DNA of 64,000 nucleotides from Rubrivirga sp. SAORIC476 (GTDB lineage Bacteria > Bacteroidota > Rhodothermia > Rhodothermales > Rubricoccaceae): positions 62,001 through 126,000 of the forward strand of contig NZ_MVOI01000006.1 of assembly GCF_002283555.1 (NCBI RefSeq), read 5' to 3'. Positions 14,836-25,601 of the stretch are shown piece after piece (the first letter of the stretch is position 1; each line of letters starts with the position of its first letter). A program made the position numbers and the translations under genes. Under the pieces are notes generated by a model. That model ran no database searches, was not told the origin of the DNA, and was given only the letters and a program-made list of their open reading frames with translations.

Positions 14836-14842
14836 TAGCTTG
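14836..14842 (+). promoter_or_regulatory. Core promoter element TAGCTTG immediately before priA
   Basis: It ends only four bases before the priA ATG at 14847. With a start site a few bases after the element, the transcript would begin at or near the ATG, implying a leaderless mRNA. Confidence 0.45.
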
Positions 14843-14846
14843 CAGG

Positions 14847-17312
14847 ATGCCCGCGCTCGCCCACGTCGTCCCGCTCACCCCCGTTGACGGCGTCTACACG
14901 TACCGCGTGCCGGAGGCGATGGCCGACGAGGCCGTGCCCGGTGCCCGCGTGCTCGTCCCATTCGGGCGGCGCCAGATCACCGGCGTCGTCGCCGAGCGGG
15001 TCGAGGGCAGTGACGACAAGCTGAAGCCGCTCCACGACGTGCTCGACGCGCGGCCTGCGCTCACGTCCGAGTTGCTGGGCCTCACGAAGTGGGTCGCCGA
15101 CTACTACCTGTGCGCGTGGGGCGAGGCCGTCAAGGCGGCGCTGCCGAGCGGCACCGGCGTCGAGAGCCACCGCGTCGCCCACGCCCTCGCCCCGGCCGAC
15201 GCCTGGCCGGACGACCCGCGCGGGCGCAAGCTCCTCCGTGCCCTCGCCGAGGCCAACGGCACCGGCCTCCCCGTCGCCGCGCTGGCCGACGTGCTCGGGC
15301 GCAAGTCGGTCCCCCAGAACCTGCTCCGGCGAATGGAGGCGGCTGGTGTGTTGCGCATCGACCACGAGGTGCAGGACGCCGCCGTGACGGCCAAGACCGC
15401 CCGTCACCTCCGCCTCGGCGACGGCGCAGAGGGGGCTGCGCTGCGCGGCGCCAAGCAGCGCGCCCTCCTCGACCACCTCACCGAGGCGGGTGAGGTCGTG
15501 CTCCAGGCCGAGGCGCTCGCGGCGACCGGCGCCACCAGCAGTACGGTCAAGGGGCTGGTCGAGCGAGGGCTCGTGGAGGCGTTCGACGCCGAGGTCGAGC
15601 GCCGAGCGGACGGCATGGACGCGGAGGCGGTCGCCCCGGCGGAGGCGCTGGACCTGCACCCGGCGCAGACAGCCGCGCTGGCGGCCATCGTCAGCGCCAT
15701 CGAGGCGGACCGTGCGGAGACGTTCCTCCTGCACGGCGTCACGGGCTCGGGCAAGACGGAGGTCTACCTCCGCGCCCTCCGCGCCACGCTGGACCGGGGG
15801 GAGACGGCCATCGTGCTCGTCCCCGAGATCGCGCTGACGCCGCAGACGGTCCGCCGCTTCCGCGCCCACTTCGGCGACCGCGTGGCGGTCCTGCACAGCC
15901 GCATGAGCCCGGGCGAGCGGCTCGACGCGTGGACGCGCATCCGCGACGGCGTCTACCCCATCGTCATCGGCCCGCGCTCGGCCGTCTTCGCGCCGCTGGA
16001 GAACCTCGGGTTGATCGTGGTCGACGAGGAGCACGAGTCGAGCTACAAGCAGTTCGACCCGGCGCCGCGCTACCACGCCCGCGACGTGGCGGTCATGCGG
16101 GCCCACCGCGCGGGCGCCGTCTGCGTGCTCGGCTCGGCGACCCCGTCGATGGAGTCCGTCGCCAACGCCAACGCGGGCAAGTACACGCGCCTGGAGATGC
16201 CCGAGCGCGTGCCCGTCCGCGGCCCCGACGGGACCACCCGGGCGCCCGCGCCGCTGCCGCCGGTCCGCGTCCTCGACCTCGCGCGCGAGAAGAAGGTGCG
16301 CCGCCTCAAAGGTGCGCTGTCGCACGAGCTCCGCCTCGCCATCGCCGACCGGCTGGCGAAGGGCGAGCAGACGATCCTGCTCCAGAACCGCCGCGGCTAC
16401 GCGCCGGTCCTGACCTGCGAGGACTGCGGGTGGACCCCGACGTGCCGCGACTGCGCCGTCTCGCTGACGGTCCACAAGACGGGCCGGAACCTCCGCTGTC
16501 ACTACTGCGGACGCGCCGAGCGCATCCCCCGCCCCTGCCCCGAGTGCGGCTCCGACGACCTCCGCCAGCTCGGCGCGGGCACGCAGCGCGTCGAAGAGGA
16601 GATCGCCGAGGTCTTCCCTGCGGCTCGCGTCCTGCGGATGGACCTCGACACGACCTCACGGAAGGGCGCCCACCGCCGCATTCTGGACGCCTTCGGCCGG
16701 GGCGACGCCGACATCCTGCTCGGCACGCAGATGGTCGCGAAGGGGCTCGATTTCCCGCGCGTCACGCTCGTCGGCGTCGTCGAGGCGGACACGGGGATGC
16801 TGCTGCCCGACTTTCGCGCCGCCGAGCGGACGTTCCAGCTGCTCGCGCAGGTCGCGGGCCGCGCCGGGCGCCACGAGCTGGAGGGCGAGGTGCTGATCCA
16901 GACGCGCAACCCGGAGCACCCGGCCCTCCAGTTCGCCCTCCGGCACGACTTCCACGGCTTCGCCCTCGGCGAGCTGGCCGAGCGCCTCGCCCTCGGCTAC
17001 CCGCCCTACGGCCGCCTGATCGGGGTCGAGTTGAAAGGCCCACACGAGGGGTCGACGCGCCAGCTCGCCGGGCGCTGGGGCGACGCACTCGTCACCGAGG
17101 CGGGCAAGGTCGCCGGGGTCGAGGTTCTCGGCCCGGTCCCCGCGCTCATCGGGCGCGTCAAGCGGTGGTGGCGGTTCCAGATCCTCGTCAAGACGCCCCG
17201 CACCCTGCCCGCCTCGGTGCTCGCGTCGATGGTGCGGGCGGCCGAGGCGCGTGTCTCACTTCCTTCCGGCCACCGGGTCAATCTCGACGTGGACCCGGTG
17301 GGGCTGTACTGA
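14847..17312 (+). CDS. priA: Primosomal replication restart helicase PriA
   Basis: The 821-residue superfamily 2 helicase recognises stalled forks and reloads the replicative helicase. The N-terminal 3'-DNA-end binding domain is followed by Walker A GVTGSGKT near 297-304 and the DEEH box in VVDEEHESSYKQ near 393. The paired zinc sites insert as CEDCGWTPTCRDC and CHYCG...CPECG. Motifs V and VI (GTQMVAKGLDFPRVTLV, QVAGRAGR) are intact. Length is slightly above the usual 730-810. The start is set by the conserved MPALAHVVPL and by the abutting promoter element. Confidence 0.96.
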   Translation: MPALAHVVPLTPVDGVYTYRVPEAMADEAVPGARVLVPFGRRQITGVVAERVEGSDDKLKPLHDVLDARPALTSELLGLTKWVADYYLCAWGEAVKAALPSGTGVESHRVAHALAPADAWPDDPRGRKLLRALAEANGTGLPVAALADVLGRKSVPQNLLRRMEAAGVLRIDHEVQDAAVTAKTARHLRLGDGAEGAALRGAKQRALLDHLTEAGEVVLQAEALAATGATSSTVKGLVERGLVEAFDAEVERRADGMDAEAVAPAEALDLHPAQTAALAAIVSAIEADRAETFLLHGVTGSGKTEVYLRALRATLDRGETAIVLVPEIALTPQTVRRFRAHFGDRVAVLHSRMSPGERLDAWTRIRDGVYPIVIGPRSAVFAPLENLGLIVVDEEHESSYKQFDPAPRYHARDVAVMRAHRAGAVCVLGSATPSMESVANANAGKYTRLEMPERVPVRGPDGTTRAPAPLPPVRVLDLAREKKVRRLKGALSHELRLAIADRLAKGEQTILLQNRRGYAPVLTCEDCGWTPTCRDCAVSLTVHKTGRNLRCHYCGRAERIPRPCPECGSDDLRQLGAGTQRVEEEIAEVFPAARVLRMDLDTTSRKGAHRRILDAFGRGDADILLGTQMVAKGLDFPRVTLVGVVEADTGMLLPDFRAAERTFQLLAQVAGRAGRHELEGEVLIQTRNPEHPALQFALRHDFHGFALGELAERLALGYPPYGRLIGVELKGPHEGSTRQLAGRWGDALVTEAGKVAGVEVLGPVPALIGRVKRWWRFQILVKTPRTLPASVLASMVRAAEARVSLPSGHRVNLDVDPVGLY

Positions 17313-17416
17313 GGACGGTTCGAACGTGGGAAGGTCGGCAGGCGCTCTGCCTCGACTCGGCCCACCCCCCGCCGTCCCAACGTGCCAGCCTTCGAACCTG
17401 TCCACCTCCTGACTTC

Positions 17417-17695
17417 ATGCCTCCCTACGCCACCGTCCCCGAGGCCGACCTGACGCTCCGCGACCAGCTGGCCCTCGACCGGACCGTCCTCGCCAACGAG
17501 CGGACCCTGCTCGCCTACCTCCGCACCGCGCTCGCACTGGTGGCGGGCGGCCTGACGCTGCTCCACTTCGTCGACGCGGCCTGGGCGGCTGTGATCGGCG
17601 GCGCGGCGCTCCCGCTCTCCGTCGTCGTCGGGGCCTACGGCGCGTGGCGCTTCACTCGGACGCGGCGGCGCCTTCGAGCCATCGGGGCGAGCTAG
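17417..17695 (+). CDS. DUF202 small membrane protein
   Basis: This 92-residue protein has the DUF202 signature: LALDRTVLANERTLLAYLRTALALVAGG, then a second hydrophobic helix, ending with a basic tail. The family is conserved but of unknown function and is related to the YidH/VTC membrane region. It lies alone between priA and the convergent thrC. The ATG at 17417 gives the standard short form. Confidence 0.82.
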   Translation: MPPYATVPEADLTLRDQLALDRTVLANERTLLAYLRTALALVAGGLTLLHFVDAAWAAVIGGAALPLSVVVGAYGAWRFTRTRRRLRAIGAS

Positions 17696-17738
17696 CCGCA
17701 GGGGGCTATCGCGATGCGCCTCTGCCCGAGTCCGCCCA

Positions 17739-18995
17739 TCAGATGTACCGCCGCAGCGCGTCCAGCTCGGCCGGGATCGTATCGACGGCGGTGGGAGCCT
17801 CCCGCAGGCGCGCGAGCCGAGGCGGGGCCGAGGGCGTGACTCCGGTCGCCTCGGCGACGGCGTCGGGAAACTTGGCCGGGTGCGCGGTCGACAGGACCAC
17901 CATCGGTCCGGAGACGCCGTCGGCGCGGCGGCGGCGGATGGCTTCCAGCCCGACCGCCGTGTGGGGGTCAGCGACGTAGCCCGTCTCGTCGTGGACGCGG
18001 CGCATGGCTGCCAGCGTCTCGTGGTCCGTGACAGTCTCGCCGTGGACGAGCGCGCGGAGGTCGGCGTCGGAGAACAGCGACCGGAGGCGTTCGAGGTTGC
18101 TCGGCACGCCCACGTCCATCGCGTTCGAGAGCGTCGGCACGGACGCCGAGGCGGGCGCGTCGGCGCCGTCGAGGAAGCGGACGAAGCCGTCGTTGGCGTT
18201 GTGCGCGGCCACGAAGCCGGTGACGGGCAGGCCCGCGCGCATTGCCATCGTCGCGGCGGTCAGGTTGCCCAGGTTGCCGCTCGGCACGACCACCGTGCCG
18301 GGCTCGCCGAGCTGGCGGAGCGCCCAGGTGGTGTAGAGCATCTGCGGCAGCAGCCGCCCGATGTTGATCGAGTTGGCCGACGAAAGGCGCCGGTCGCCGG
18401 GCGCGCGCTCGGCGAACGCCGCCTTGACGAGCCGCTGGCAGTCGTCGAAGGTGCCCTCCACCGCGAGCGCCTGCACGCCGTCACGCGCCACGATGAGCTG
18501 GCGCTCCTGCACGTCGCTCACGCCGCCTTTCGGGTAGAGCAGCACGACGCGGACGCCCGGCACGCCCGCGAACCCATCTGCGACCGCGCTGCCGGTGTCG
18601 CCCGACGTGGCGGCCAGGATGGTTACCTCCTCGCCCTGGAGCGCGTCCGCCATCAGCCGCGCCATCGTCCGCGCGCCGACGTCCTTGAACGAGAGCGTCG
18701 GGCCGTGGAAGAGCTCCAGCACGTGCACGCCGTCGCCGAGGGAGACGAGCGGGATCGGGAACGAGAGCGCGTCCTCGACCAGCGCTCCGAGGTCGGTCAC
18801 CTCGGGCAGCCATGCGGACAGGACCGTCGCGCCGAGGGCCGCACGGTCGGACGCACTCGCCCAGTCGTCCGGGAGCACGGGGATCTCGGTGGGAACGTAG
18901 AGGCCGCCGTCGGGCGCGAGGCCATCCAGGAGCGCCTCGCGGAACGGGACGGCGTCGCCGCCGCCGCGCGTGCTGACGTAGAGAGGAGCGGGCAC
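17739..18995 (-). CDS. thrC: Threonine synthase
   Basis: The 418-residue PLP enzyme makes threonine from O-phosphohomoserine. The PLP lysine is K104 in LSFKDVGAR, and the N-terminal segment MPAPLYVSTRGGGDAVPF is the usual substrate-binding start. Length matches the ~420-residue bacterial class. It is last of the thrA-thrB-thrC run, 78 bases after thrB with a REP-like palindrome between. Confidence 0.95.
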   Translation of the reverse strand: MPAPLYVSTRGGGDAVPFREALLDGLAPDGGLYVPTEIPVLPDDWASASDRAALGATVLSAWLPEVTDLGALVEDALSFPIPLVSLGDGVHVLELFHGPTLSFKDVGARTMARLMADALQGEEVTILAATSGDTGSAVADGFAGVPGVRVVLLYPKGGVSDVQERQLIVARDGVQALAVEGTFDDCQRLVKAAFAERAPGDRRLSSANSINIGRLLPQMLYTTWALRQLGEPGTVVVPSGNLGNLTAATMAMRAGLPVTGFVAAHNANDGFVRFLDGADAPASASVPTLSNAMDVGVPSNLERLRSLFSDADLRALVHGETVTDHETLAAMRRVHDETGYVADPHTAVGLEAIRRRRADGVSGPMVVLSTAHPAKFPDAVAEATGVTPSAPPRLARLREAPTAVDTIPAELDALRRYI

Positions 18996-19047
18996 GGAAT
19001 CAGGGATCAGGGATCAGAAATCGGGGGCCAGTGCCGGCCGACCCTGT

Positions 19048-19067
19048 CCGCCTCGGTGCCGAGGCGG
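19048..19067. repeat. REP-like palindrome, thrB-thrC gap
   Basis: CCGCCTCGG-TG-CCGAGGCGG lies just after the thrB stop (minus strand). Same family as the copies near rtcB and the RAYT gene. Confidence 0.6.
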
Positions 19068-19073
19068 GCGGGC

Positions 19074-20003
19074 TCACGGCGCGACCACGCGGACGCCCTG
19101 CGGGTCGACGCGGGCGACCCAGCCGGTCGCGTCCACGCCGCCCGCGCGGCTGGCCGCCACCATCGCGTCGACGATGGCCTGCGGGTCGGCGTCGGTGCCC
19201 GGGATGGCGAAGAGAGCGGGGCCGGAGCCGGTCAGCGCGCAGCCCGCGGCGCCCGCAGCGAGCGCGGCCCGACGGACGGCCTCGTAGACCGGCACCAGGG
19301 GCGCGCGGAACGGCTCGGCGAGGCGGTCGCGCATGATCGCCGCGCCGACGGCATTCCAGTCGCCCTCCAGCAAGGCCCGCATGAGGAACGCGATCTCGGC
19401 GGCCTGCGCGGAGGCGTCGCTGTGGGGGACGGTCGCCGGGAGGACGGCCCGTGCGTCGCGCGTCAGCACCTCCACGTCCGGGAGGACGATGGCGAGCGGC
19501 GGTGGGGCCGGAAGCGTGAGGCGGCGGTAGACGGTCGGGTCGGATGGAGAGACGAGCACGAGGCCGCCGAAGAGCGTCGGCAGGACGTTGTCGCCGTGAT
19601 AGCCGCCCGCGGCGCGCTCGCCTTCGAGGACGGCCTCCACCAGCCCACGCTTGTCGAACGGTCGCCCCAGCACCTCGTTGGCCGCGAACGCCCCCGCCAC
19701 CGCGCTCGCCGACGACCCGCCGACGCCCGAGCCCATCGGGATGCCCTTCTCGATGCGAAGTCCGACGCCGCCCTCGGCGCCGGACTGGCGGAGGACGTGG
19801 CGCGCGGCGCGCCCCGCCGTGTTCGTTTCCGGATCGGTCGGCAGTGACGGCGGCCCCTCGACGGTGACGCCCGGCGCGTCGGTCCGCCACGCAGTCACGC
19901 GGTCGCCCAGGCCGGTGATGCACAGGCCGAGGGCGTCGTAGCCCGGCCCGAGGTTGGACAGGCTGGCAGGACCGAAGACGGTGACGGGGGAGGAGTCGGG
20001 CAT
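19074..20003 (-). CDS. thrB: Homoserine kinase
   Basis: The 309-residue GHMP kinase phosphorylates homoserine with ATP. The glycine-rich ATP motif PMGSGVGGSSASA is at residues 89-101, the N-terminal GPASLSNLGPGYDALG is conserved, and the C-terminal GHMP motif ALTGSGPALFAI is present. It is second in the threonine operon and starts 67 bases after the thrA stop. Confidence 0.95.
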   Translation of the reverse strand: MPDSSPVTVFGPASLSNLGPGYDALGLCITGLGDRVTAWRTDAPGVTVEGPPSLPTDPETNTAGRAARHVLRQSGAEGGVGLRIEKGIPMGSGVGGSSASAVAGAFAANEVLGRPFDKRGLVEAVLEGERAAGGYHGDNVLPTLFGGLVLVSPSDPTVYRRLTLPAPPPLAIVLPDVEVLTRDARAVLPATVPHSDASAQAAEIAFLMRALLEGDWNAVGAAIMRDRLAEPFRAPLVPVYEAVRRAALAAGAAGCALTGSGPALFAIPGTDADPQAIVDAMVAASRAGGVDATGWVARVDPQGVRVVAP

Positions 20004-20070
20004 CAGGAATCAGGAATCGAGCGGCGGGCCGTCCGCATCGGTCGGGCACCGGAGGGAGGAGGCGCGTCGG

Positions 20071-22533
20071 TCACGGCATCAGCTCGGCGGCCTTGACGAG
20101 GTCGGCGAGGAGGCCCGCGGCCGTCACGTCGGGTCCGGCGCCGGGGCCCTGGACCACGAGCGGCGTCTCGCTGTAGCGGTCCGACTGGATGATGATGACG
20201 TTGTCCGTCCCGCGTGAGCCGCCGAACGGCGAGGCGGTGTCCACGGCGCGGACGCCCACGCTCAGGCCGTCGTCCGAGATCACCCCGACGAAGGCGAGAC
20301 GCTTGCCGTCCGCCTCCGCCTCGGCGACGCGGCGGGCCCAGTCGGCGTCGAGGTCGTCGAGCGCGTCCATGAAGGCGTCGACCGAGACATCGGCCAGCTC
20401 GGCGGGAACGAGCGACTCGACGGTCAGGTCGGCGCGCTCGACCTCGCGGCCGGTCTCGCGAGCCAGGATGAGGAGCTTCCGCGCCACGTCCTCGCCCGTC
20501 AGGTCGTCGCGCGGGTCGGGCTCGGTCAGCCCCAGCGCCTTCGCCTCGCGGACGGCCTCGGAGAAGGCCGCGCCCTCAGCGAGCTTGTTGAACAGGAACG
20601 CCAGCGTCCCCGAGAAGACGCCCTCGACGTGCCGGATCTGGTCGCCCGAGCGCAGCAGGTCGCGGACGGTGAACACGACCGGGAGCCCGGCCATGACCGT
20701 CGTCTCGTAGTGGTAGCTCACCTCGCGGCGCCCGGCGGCCTCGCGGAGCGCGCGGTAGTAGTCCATGTCGAGCGTGTTGGCCTTCTTGTTGGGCGTCACC
20801 ACGCCCACGCCGGCCTCCAGCCAGCGCACGTAGCGCCGGGCGACCGCCTCGGACGCGGTCGCGTCGACCACGATGCGGCGCTCCAGGCCGCCGACGAGCA
20901 GCTTCTCGTCGAGCGCATCCAGGTCGGCCTCGGTGGCGGCGTCGCCGTCGAGGAGCGTGATGCCCTCGGCGAGGGGAAGGCCGCCCGCGTCCCACGCCAT
21001 CCGGCGCGAGTTGGCGAGGCCGACCAGCCGCAGGTGGATCCGGTCGCGCTCCATCAGGACCGGCGCGTGCTCGGCCAGGAAGTCGACCAGCTTGCGGCCG
21101 ACCGTGCCGGTCCCGATCACGACCACGTGGACGCGCGCGCGCCGCAGCGGGAACGCCTCGTGGAGCGCGCCGAGTGCCGCCCGCACGTCCTCCTGGCGGA
21201 CGACCAGCGAGATGTTGGTCTCGGCCGCGCCCTGCGCGATGGCGAGCACGTTGACGCCCGCGCGGCCCAGCGTCGCGAACAGACGGCCCGCGAGGCCGGG
21301 CTGATGCCGCATCCCCTCGCCGACCGCCGAAACGACGGCGCAGCCGGGGATGGCAGAGATCGACCGGAGGTCGCCGCGGTCGAGTTCTGTCGCGAACGCC
21401 GCCTGGAGCGCCGCCACGGCGGCCTCGGCGTGGGCGCCGTCGACCACGAAGCAGACGCTCTGTTCGCTCGACGCTTGGCTGGTCATGCGCACGTTAACGC
21501 CCGCGCCCGAGAGCGCCTCAAACAGCCGCGCGCCGACGCCCAGGACCGCCTGGATGCCGCCGCCCTCCACCATCACGATGGCCACGTCGCGGACCGACGA
21601 GATCGCCTTGACGCGCAGGTCGAGGTCGTCGGTCTCGTTCGAGATCACCGTGCCCGGCTCGTCCGGGTCGAGGGTGCTCTTGATGAGGATCGGGATGCCG
21701 CCGCGCTCGGCGGGCAGCATCGTGCGCGGGTGGAGCACCTGGGCACCGAAGTAGGCCAGCTCGGCGGCCTCGCGGTAGCTCAGTCGCGGCAGCGGGACCG
21801 CCTCGGGCACGAGGCGCGGGTCGGCGGTGTAGACGCCTGCCACGTCGGTCCAGATGACGCACTCGGCGGCGTCGAGCGCGCCCGCCAGGATGGTGGCCGT
21901 GTAGTCCGAGCCGGAGCGACCGAGCGTGGTCGTGACGCCCGCGGCGGTCGAGCCGATGAAGCCGGTGACGACGGCGACGGCGTCCGGGTCGAGCGCGTCC
22001 ATCGCCTCGCGCGTCTGGCGGCGCGTGGTCTCGGGGTCGACGGTCGCCGCCCCGAACCGGCCGTCGGTGCGGATGAGCGAGGCCGCGTCGAGGGCGACGG
22101 CGGCGTGCCCGGCGGCGCGGAAGGCGGCGGCCACGATGGGGGCGGAGAGCCGCTCGCCGGTCGCGATGACCGCGTCGCGCGTGCGGTCGGTCGCCTCGCG
22201 CAGCAGCGAGACGCCGTCGAGCAACTCGGTCAGTTCCCCGAGGCGGGCGTCGAGGACGGCCTGGAGCGCGGGGCGGTCGTCGGCGGTCGCCAGGTCGTCG
22301 GCCGCGGCCTCGTGGCGCTGGCGGATGGCGTCGACAGCGTCGGTGTGGCCCGACCGCGCCAGGGCGGCGTCGAGCGCCGCCAGCAGGTCGTCGGTGGTGC
22401 CGCCGAGGGCGGAGACCACGACCACCGTGCGGTCCTCGGCGGCGGTCGCTGTGACCAGCTCGACGACCCGGCGGATGCGCTCGGGGGAGGCGACGGACGT
22501 TCCGCCGAATTTGGAGACGTGGGGGGCGAGCAT
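20071..22533 (-). CDS. thrA: Bifunctional aspartokinase / homoserine dehydrogenase I
   Basis: The 820-residue fusion performs the first and third steps from aspartate to homoserine. The kinase begins at KFGGTSVA (7-14), a central pair of ACT domains ([32 protein letters not shown]) gives end-product control, and the dehydrogenase starts at [15 protein letters not shown] near 460, with NKKANT and the catalytic region following. The start [11 protein letters not shown] was chosen because a TAGCTTCC promoter element lies 24 bases upstream; the frame continues open further upstream across nuoH and nuoG, which is a high-GC artefact, not a fusion. Confidence 0.96.
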   Translation of the reverse strand: MLAPHVSKFGGTSVASPERIRRVVELVTATAAEDRTVVVVSALGGTTDDLLAALDAALARSGHTDAVDAIRQRHEAAADDLATADDRPALQAVLDARLGELTELLDGVSLLREATDRTRDAVIATGERLSAPIVAAAFRAAGHAAVALDAASLIRTDGRFGAATVDPETTRRQTREAMDALDPDAVAVVTGFIGSTAAGVTTTLGRSGSDYTATILAGALDAAECVIWTDVAGVYTADPRLVPEAVPLPRLSYREAAELAYFGAQVLHPRTMLPAERGGIPILIKSTLDPDEPGTVISNETDDLDLRVKAISSVRDVAIVMVEGGGIQAVLGVGARLFEALSGAGVNVRMTSQASSEQSVCFVVDGAHAEAAVAALQAAFATELDRGDLRSISAIPGCAVVSAVGEGMRHQPGLAGRLFATLGRAGVNVLAIAQGAAETNISLVVRQEDVRAALGALHEAFPLRRARVHVVVIGTGTVGRKLVDFLAEHAPVLMERDRIHLRLVGLANSRRMAWDAGGLPLAEGITLLDGDAATEADLDALDEKLLVGGLERRIVVDATASEAVARRYVRWLEAGVGVVTPNKKANTLDMDYYRALREAAGRREVSYHYETTVMAGLPVVFTVRDLLRSGDQIRHVEGVFSGTLAFLFNKLAEGAAFSEAVREAKALGLTEPDPRDDLTGEDVARKLLILARETGREVERADLTVESLVPAELADVSVDAFMDALDDLDADWARRVAEAEADGKRLAFVGVISDDGLSVGVRAVDTASPFGGSRGTDNVIIIQSDRYSETPLVVQGPGAGPDVTAAGLLADLVKAAELMP

Positions 22534-22557
22534 GGCGACCGGCAGGGGGGAGGACCC

Positions 22558-22565
22558 GGAAGCTA
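22558..22565 (-). promoter_or_regulatory. Core promoter element TAGCTTCC for thrA
   Basis: On the minus strand it reads TAGCTTCC, 24 bases before the thrA start. It fits the recurrent TAnnTT motif of this window and separates thrABC from the nuo genes upstream. Confidence 0.45.
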
Positions 22566-22712
22566 GAAGCCCCATGCGCCCGCCGGCCGGTTCCGATGCG
22601 ATGCAAAGCGCTTCCAGGCCGAAGAAAAGCGGTCGCGTGACGGTCCCGAACCGACATCGGGGGCGCCCCAGCCTGGAGCGCCCCCGAATCAGAGGTCCGC
22701 GAAGGCTCTCGG

Positions 22713-23777
22713 TTAGGAGCCGACGATCAGCTGCCAGCCTGCCACCAGGGCCGCGATCACGAGGATGTTGGCGATGCCGATGGGCAGCATGTACTTCCAG
22801 CCCAGGTTCATCAGCTGGTTGTACTTGAAGCGGGGCAGCGTCCAGCGGATCCAGATGAAGCAGAAGGCGATGAACATCGTCTTCAGGAGCGTCATCGTGA
22901 TCCCGATGAGCGTCAGCGCGACGCCGCCGAGGCCGACGTACTCGACCAGCAGCGCCTGGCCCGGCATCAGGTAGCCGCCCAGGAACAGCACCGTGATCAG
23001 CAGCGACGCGATCCACAGGTTGACGTACTCGGCCAGGAAGAACATCCCGAACTTCATGCCCGAGTACTCGGTGTGGTAGCCGCCGACGAGCTCCTGCTCC
23101 GCCTCGGGCAGGTCGAACGGCGCGCGGTTCGTCTCGGCCAGCGCACAGACGCTGAAGACGACGAAGCCGACCGGGTTGCGGAACAGGTTCCAGCCGAGGA
23201 AGCTGCCCAGGTGGTCCTGGCTCTCGACGATGTCGAACAGGCTCAGGCTGCCCGAGTAGAGCACCACCGAGATGGCCGCCGCGCCCATCGCCAGCTCGTA
23301 CGAGATCATCTGGGCGGACGAGCGCAGCCCGCCCAGCAGCGAGTACTTCGAGTTGGAACTCCAGCCCGCCAGCGTCACGCCGTAGACCGTCACCGAGGTC
23401 ATCGCCAGCACCACCAGCAGGCCGACCCCGATGTCGGCGACGGCGAGCGCGTCGCCCGCGGGCGTCTTGGCCCACGGGATCAGCGCGCCGGTGCTCATCG
23501 CGATCACCACCATCAGGACCGGCGCCAGGCTGTGGATGAACGGGTTGCCCTGCGCCGGAACGATGTTCTCCTTGAACATCAGCTTGAACACGTCCGCGAA
23601 GGACTGGAACAGCCCTGCCGGGCCGACGCGGTTCGGGCCGGAGCGCTCCTGGATGAACGCCGACACCTTGCGCTCGGCGTAGACCAGCAGCGACGCGGTC
23701 ACGAGGAAGAAGTTGAGCAGCAGGAAGATGACGATCGGCAGATCGAGCACTTCCCAGATAGCGAGGAGGACGTCCAT
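22713..23777 (-). CDS. nuoH: NADH-quinone oxidoreductase subunit H
   Basis: The 354-residue membrane subunit of complex I forms much of the quinone chamber, with about eight to nine helices. Conserved loops are seen: [31 protein letters not shown] and [30 protein letters not shown]. It is the last nuo gene in this cluster; nuoI and the antiporter-like subunits do not follow. Confidence 0.96.
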   Translation of the reverse strand: MDVLLAIWEVLDLPIVIFLLLNFFLVTASLLVYAERKVSAFIQERSGPNRVGPAGLFQSFADVFKLMFKENIVPAQGNPFIHSLAPVLMVVIAMSTGALIPWAKTPAGDALAVADIGVGLLVVLAMTSVTVYGVTLAGWSSNSKYSLLGGLRSSAQMISYELAMGAAAISVVLYSGSLSLFDIVESQDHLGSFLGWNLFRNPVGFVVFSVCALAETNRAPFDLPEAEQELVGGYHTEYSGMKFGMFFLAEYVNLWIASLLITVLFLGGYLMPGQALLVEYVGLGGVALTLIGITMTLLKTMFIAFCFIWIRWTLPRFKYNQLMNLGWKYMLPIGIANILVIAALVAGWQLIVGS

Positions 23778-23846
23778 GCGGAGCGATAAAAGGGGCGCGG
23801 TGGCACTGTGGTAGCGCCTCAGGCACTACGAGGACACGAGGCGGGG

Positions 23847-25562
23847 TCAGGCGGAGAGCTGCGGCGCGTCGGCCGTTTCGAGGGGGACGCCGAGGGTGGC
23901 CATCGCGCCGTGCGTGGCGCCAGCGAAGGCGGGCCGCTGGGCGATCTCCTTCATCAACGCGGCCGGGCTCTTGACGGCGAGGTCGTGGCCGAGGGCCTTG
24001 GCGATCTGGGGGATCGTGGCCCAGCCCGGCAGGCAGTCGACCTTGTTGTCCTCGTCGTGCCACCGGTCGAAGGGCGTCCCGACGCGGTCGTTGCGGCTCT
24101 GGCCGGTGCCGAGCGCCATCAGCAGCGACCGGTTCATGGCGCGGACCATCTTCGCCGGGCGCAGAAGCTGCGCGCGGCCCGTCTCGTTGACATAGGTGCC
24201 GACGGTCTCGACCGACATCGTGATCGGCAGCTCGACGGTCGCGGGCGTCTGCTGGGTCGTGTGCGTCGTGTGGAGGACGACGGGCGTCCCGGCCAGGTCC
24301 GCCTCCGTGAGGAGGCCGGCGGCCACGGGGTCGTCCTGGAGGATGTAGACGAGGTCGGCCGAGGCGACCGCGCCGGCCAGCAGCGCGGGGTCGACGGGCG
24401 CCATGCCGAGGCGGAGGCACCCGGCGGTGTTCGGAGCGGGGTCGGAGGAGACGAGCCAGTCGTCGCCCTCCTGCGAGCCGCGGCGGTCGATGAAGCGCGG
24501 TGCCTCGGCGCCGACGGCGCTCGCGAGGCGCATCAGCATCTCGTTGTCCTCGACGGTGGCGGTCGCCGAGCCGAGGAAGAGCACGTTGGAGCCTGCGGCC
24601 TTGAGCAGCTCCCCGGCCTCGCGGGCGGCCATGTCCCAGGTGGTCGGGGCGCCGTTGAGGCGCGGGCCGGAGGCGCGGTTCTCGTTGTAGGTGGAGAACA
24701 CGAGCCGGGCCGCATCCGGCATCCAGTACTCGTTCACGTCCAGGTTCTCGCGCGGCGTGATCCGCATGACCTGGTTGTTCTTGGTCCAGACGTCGACGTT
24801 GATGCCGATGCCGCCGAAGTCCGAGACCGTCGGCGTCTTGGCCATCTCCCAGACGCGCGCCTGGAAGCGGAAGTAGTCTTCGGTGAGCGCGCCGACGGGG
24901 CAGATGTCCGTCGTGCACATCGAGTAGGCGTCGTCGAAGACCTCGCCCGGCGCCGTCATCGGGTGGTTCTTGTCGCCCCGGTTGATGATGGTGAGCTGGT
25001 GCGTCTCGGTGATCTCGGCCGTGAAGCGGGTGCAGCGCGTGCAGTTGATGCAGCGCTCGGCGTCGAGGACCACGTTGGGCCCGAGCTGGACGCGCTTCGG
25101 CTTGTGGACCTTCTCGAACTCGAAGCGGCTGCCCTCCGGGCCGTACTTGTAGGCCTGGATCTGGAGCGGGCACTGGCCCGCCTGGTCGCAGATCGGGCAG
25201 TCGAGCGGGTGGTTGGCCAGCATGATCTCCAGGTTGTCGGCCTGGGCCTCGGCTACCTCCGTGGAGCTGAGCTGGGTGTGCACCACCATGCCCTCGGTCA
25301 CGTCCAGCGCGCAGCTGGGCATGAGCTTCGGGAAGTAGTTGATCTTCTGCTCGCCGTTCTCGTCGAGCACCGGCTCCTTCGTCTCCCGGTCGAACAGCGG
25401 CGTGCCCGCCTTGACGAGGCACTGGCGGCAGTTGGCGGGGACGCTCAGCGAGGGGTGGTAGCAGAAGTGCGGGATCTCGGTGCCCGCGTCGAGGCTGAGC
25501 TGGAGGACCTTCTGGCCCGGCTCGAACTCGTGGACGTTCCCGTCGATGGTGACCTGCGGCAT
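23847..25562 (-). CDS. nuoG: NADH-quinone oxidoreductase subunit G (short form)
   Basis: The 571-residue iron-sulfur subunit carries the N-terminal 2Fe-2S ferredoxin domain ([17 protein letters not shown]), the His/Cys-rich cluster ([17 protein letters not shown]), and a second cluster region ([22 protein letters not shown]). The C-terminal molybdopterin-oxidoreductase-like part is shorter than in the ~900-residue enterobacterial form. It transfers electrons from NuoEF toward quinone. Confidence 0.95.
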   Translation of the reverse strand: MPQVTIDGNVHEFEPGQKVLQLSLDAGTEIPHFCYHPSLSVPANCRQCLVKAGTPLFDRETKEPVLDENGEQKINYFPKLMPSCALDVTEGMVVHTQLSSTEVAEAQADNLEIMLANHPLDCPICDQAGQCPLQIQAYKYGPEGSRFEFEKVHKPKRVQLGPNVVLDAERCINCTRCTRFTAEITETHQLTIINRGDKNHPMTAPGEVFDDAYSMCTTDICPVGALTEDYFRFQARVWEMAKTPTVSDFGGIGINVDVWTKNNQVMRITPRENLDVNEYWMPDAARLVFSTYNENRASGPRLNGAPTTWDMAAREAGELLKAAGSNVLFLGSATATVEDNEMLMRLASAVGAEAPRFIDRRGSQEGDDWLVSSDPAPNTAGCLRLGMAPVDPALLAGAVASADLVYILQDDPVAAGLLTEADLAGTPVVLHTTHTTQQTPATVELPITMSVETVGTYVNETGRAQLLRPAKMVRAMNRSLLMALGTGQSRNDRVGTPFDRWHDEDNKVDCLPGWATIPQIAKALGHDLAVKSPAALMKEIAQRPAFAGATHGAMATLGVPLETADAPQLSA

Positions 25563-25601
25563 GCTGTCGTGTGCGTCGTGCGTGGAGCGGGGGAGGCCCG
25601 A

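Noticed and set aside
20071-25422. A single 1783-residue fusion protein spanning thrA, nuoH and nuoG
   Set aside because: The upstream part of the frame is out of frame with the clearly conserved nuoH and nuoG products; it is a stop-poor high-GC artefact.
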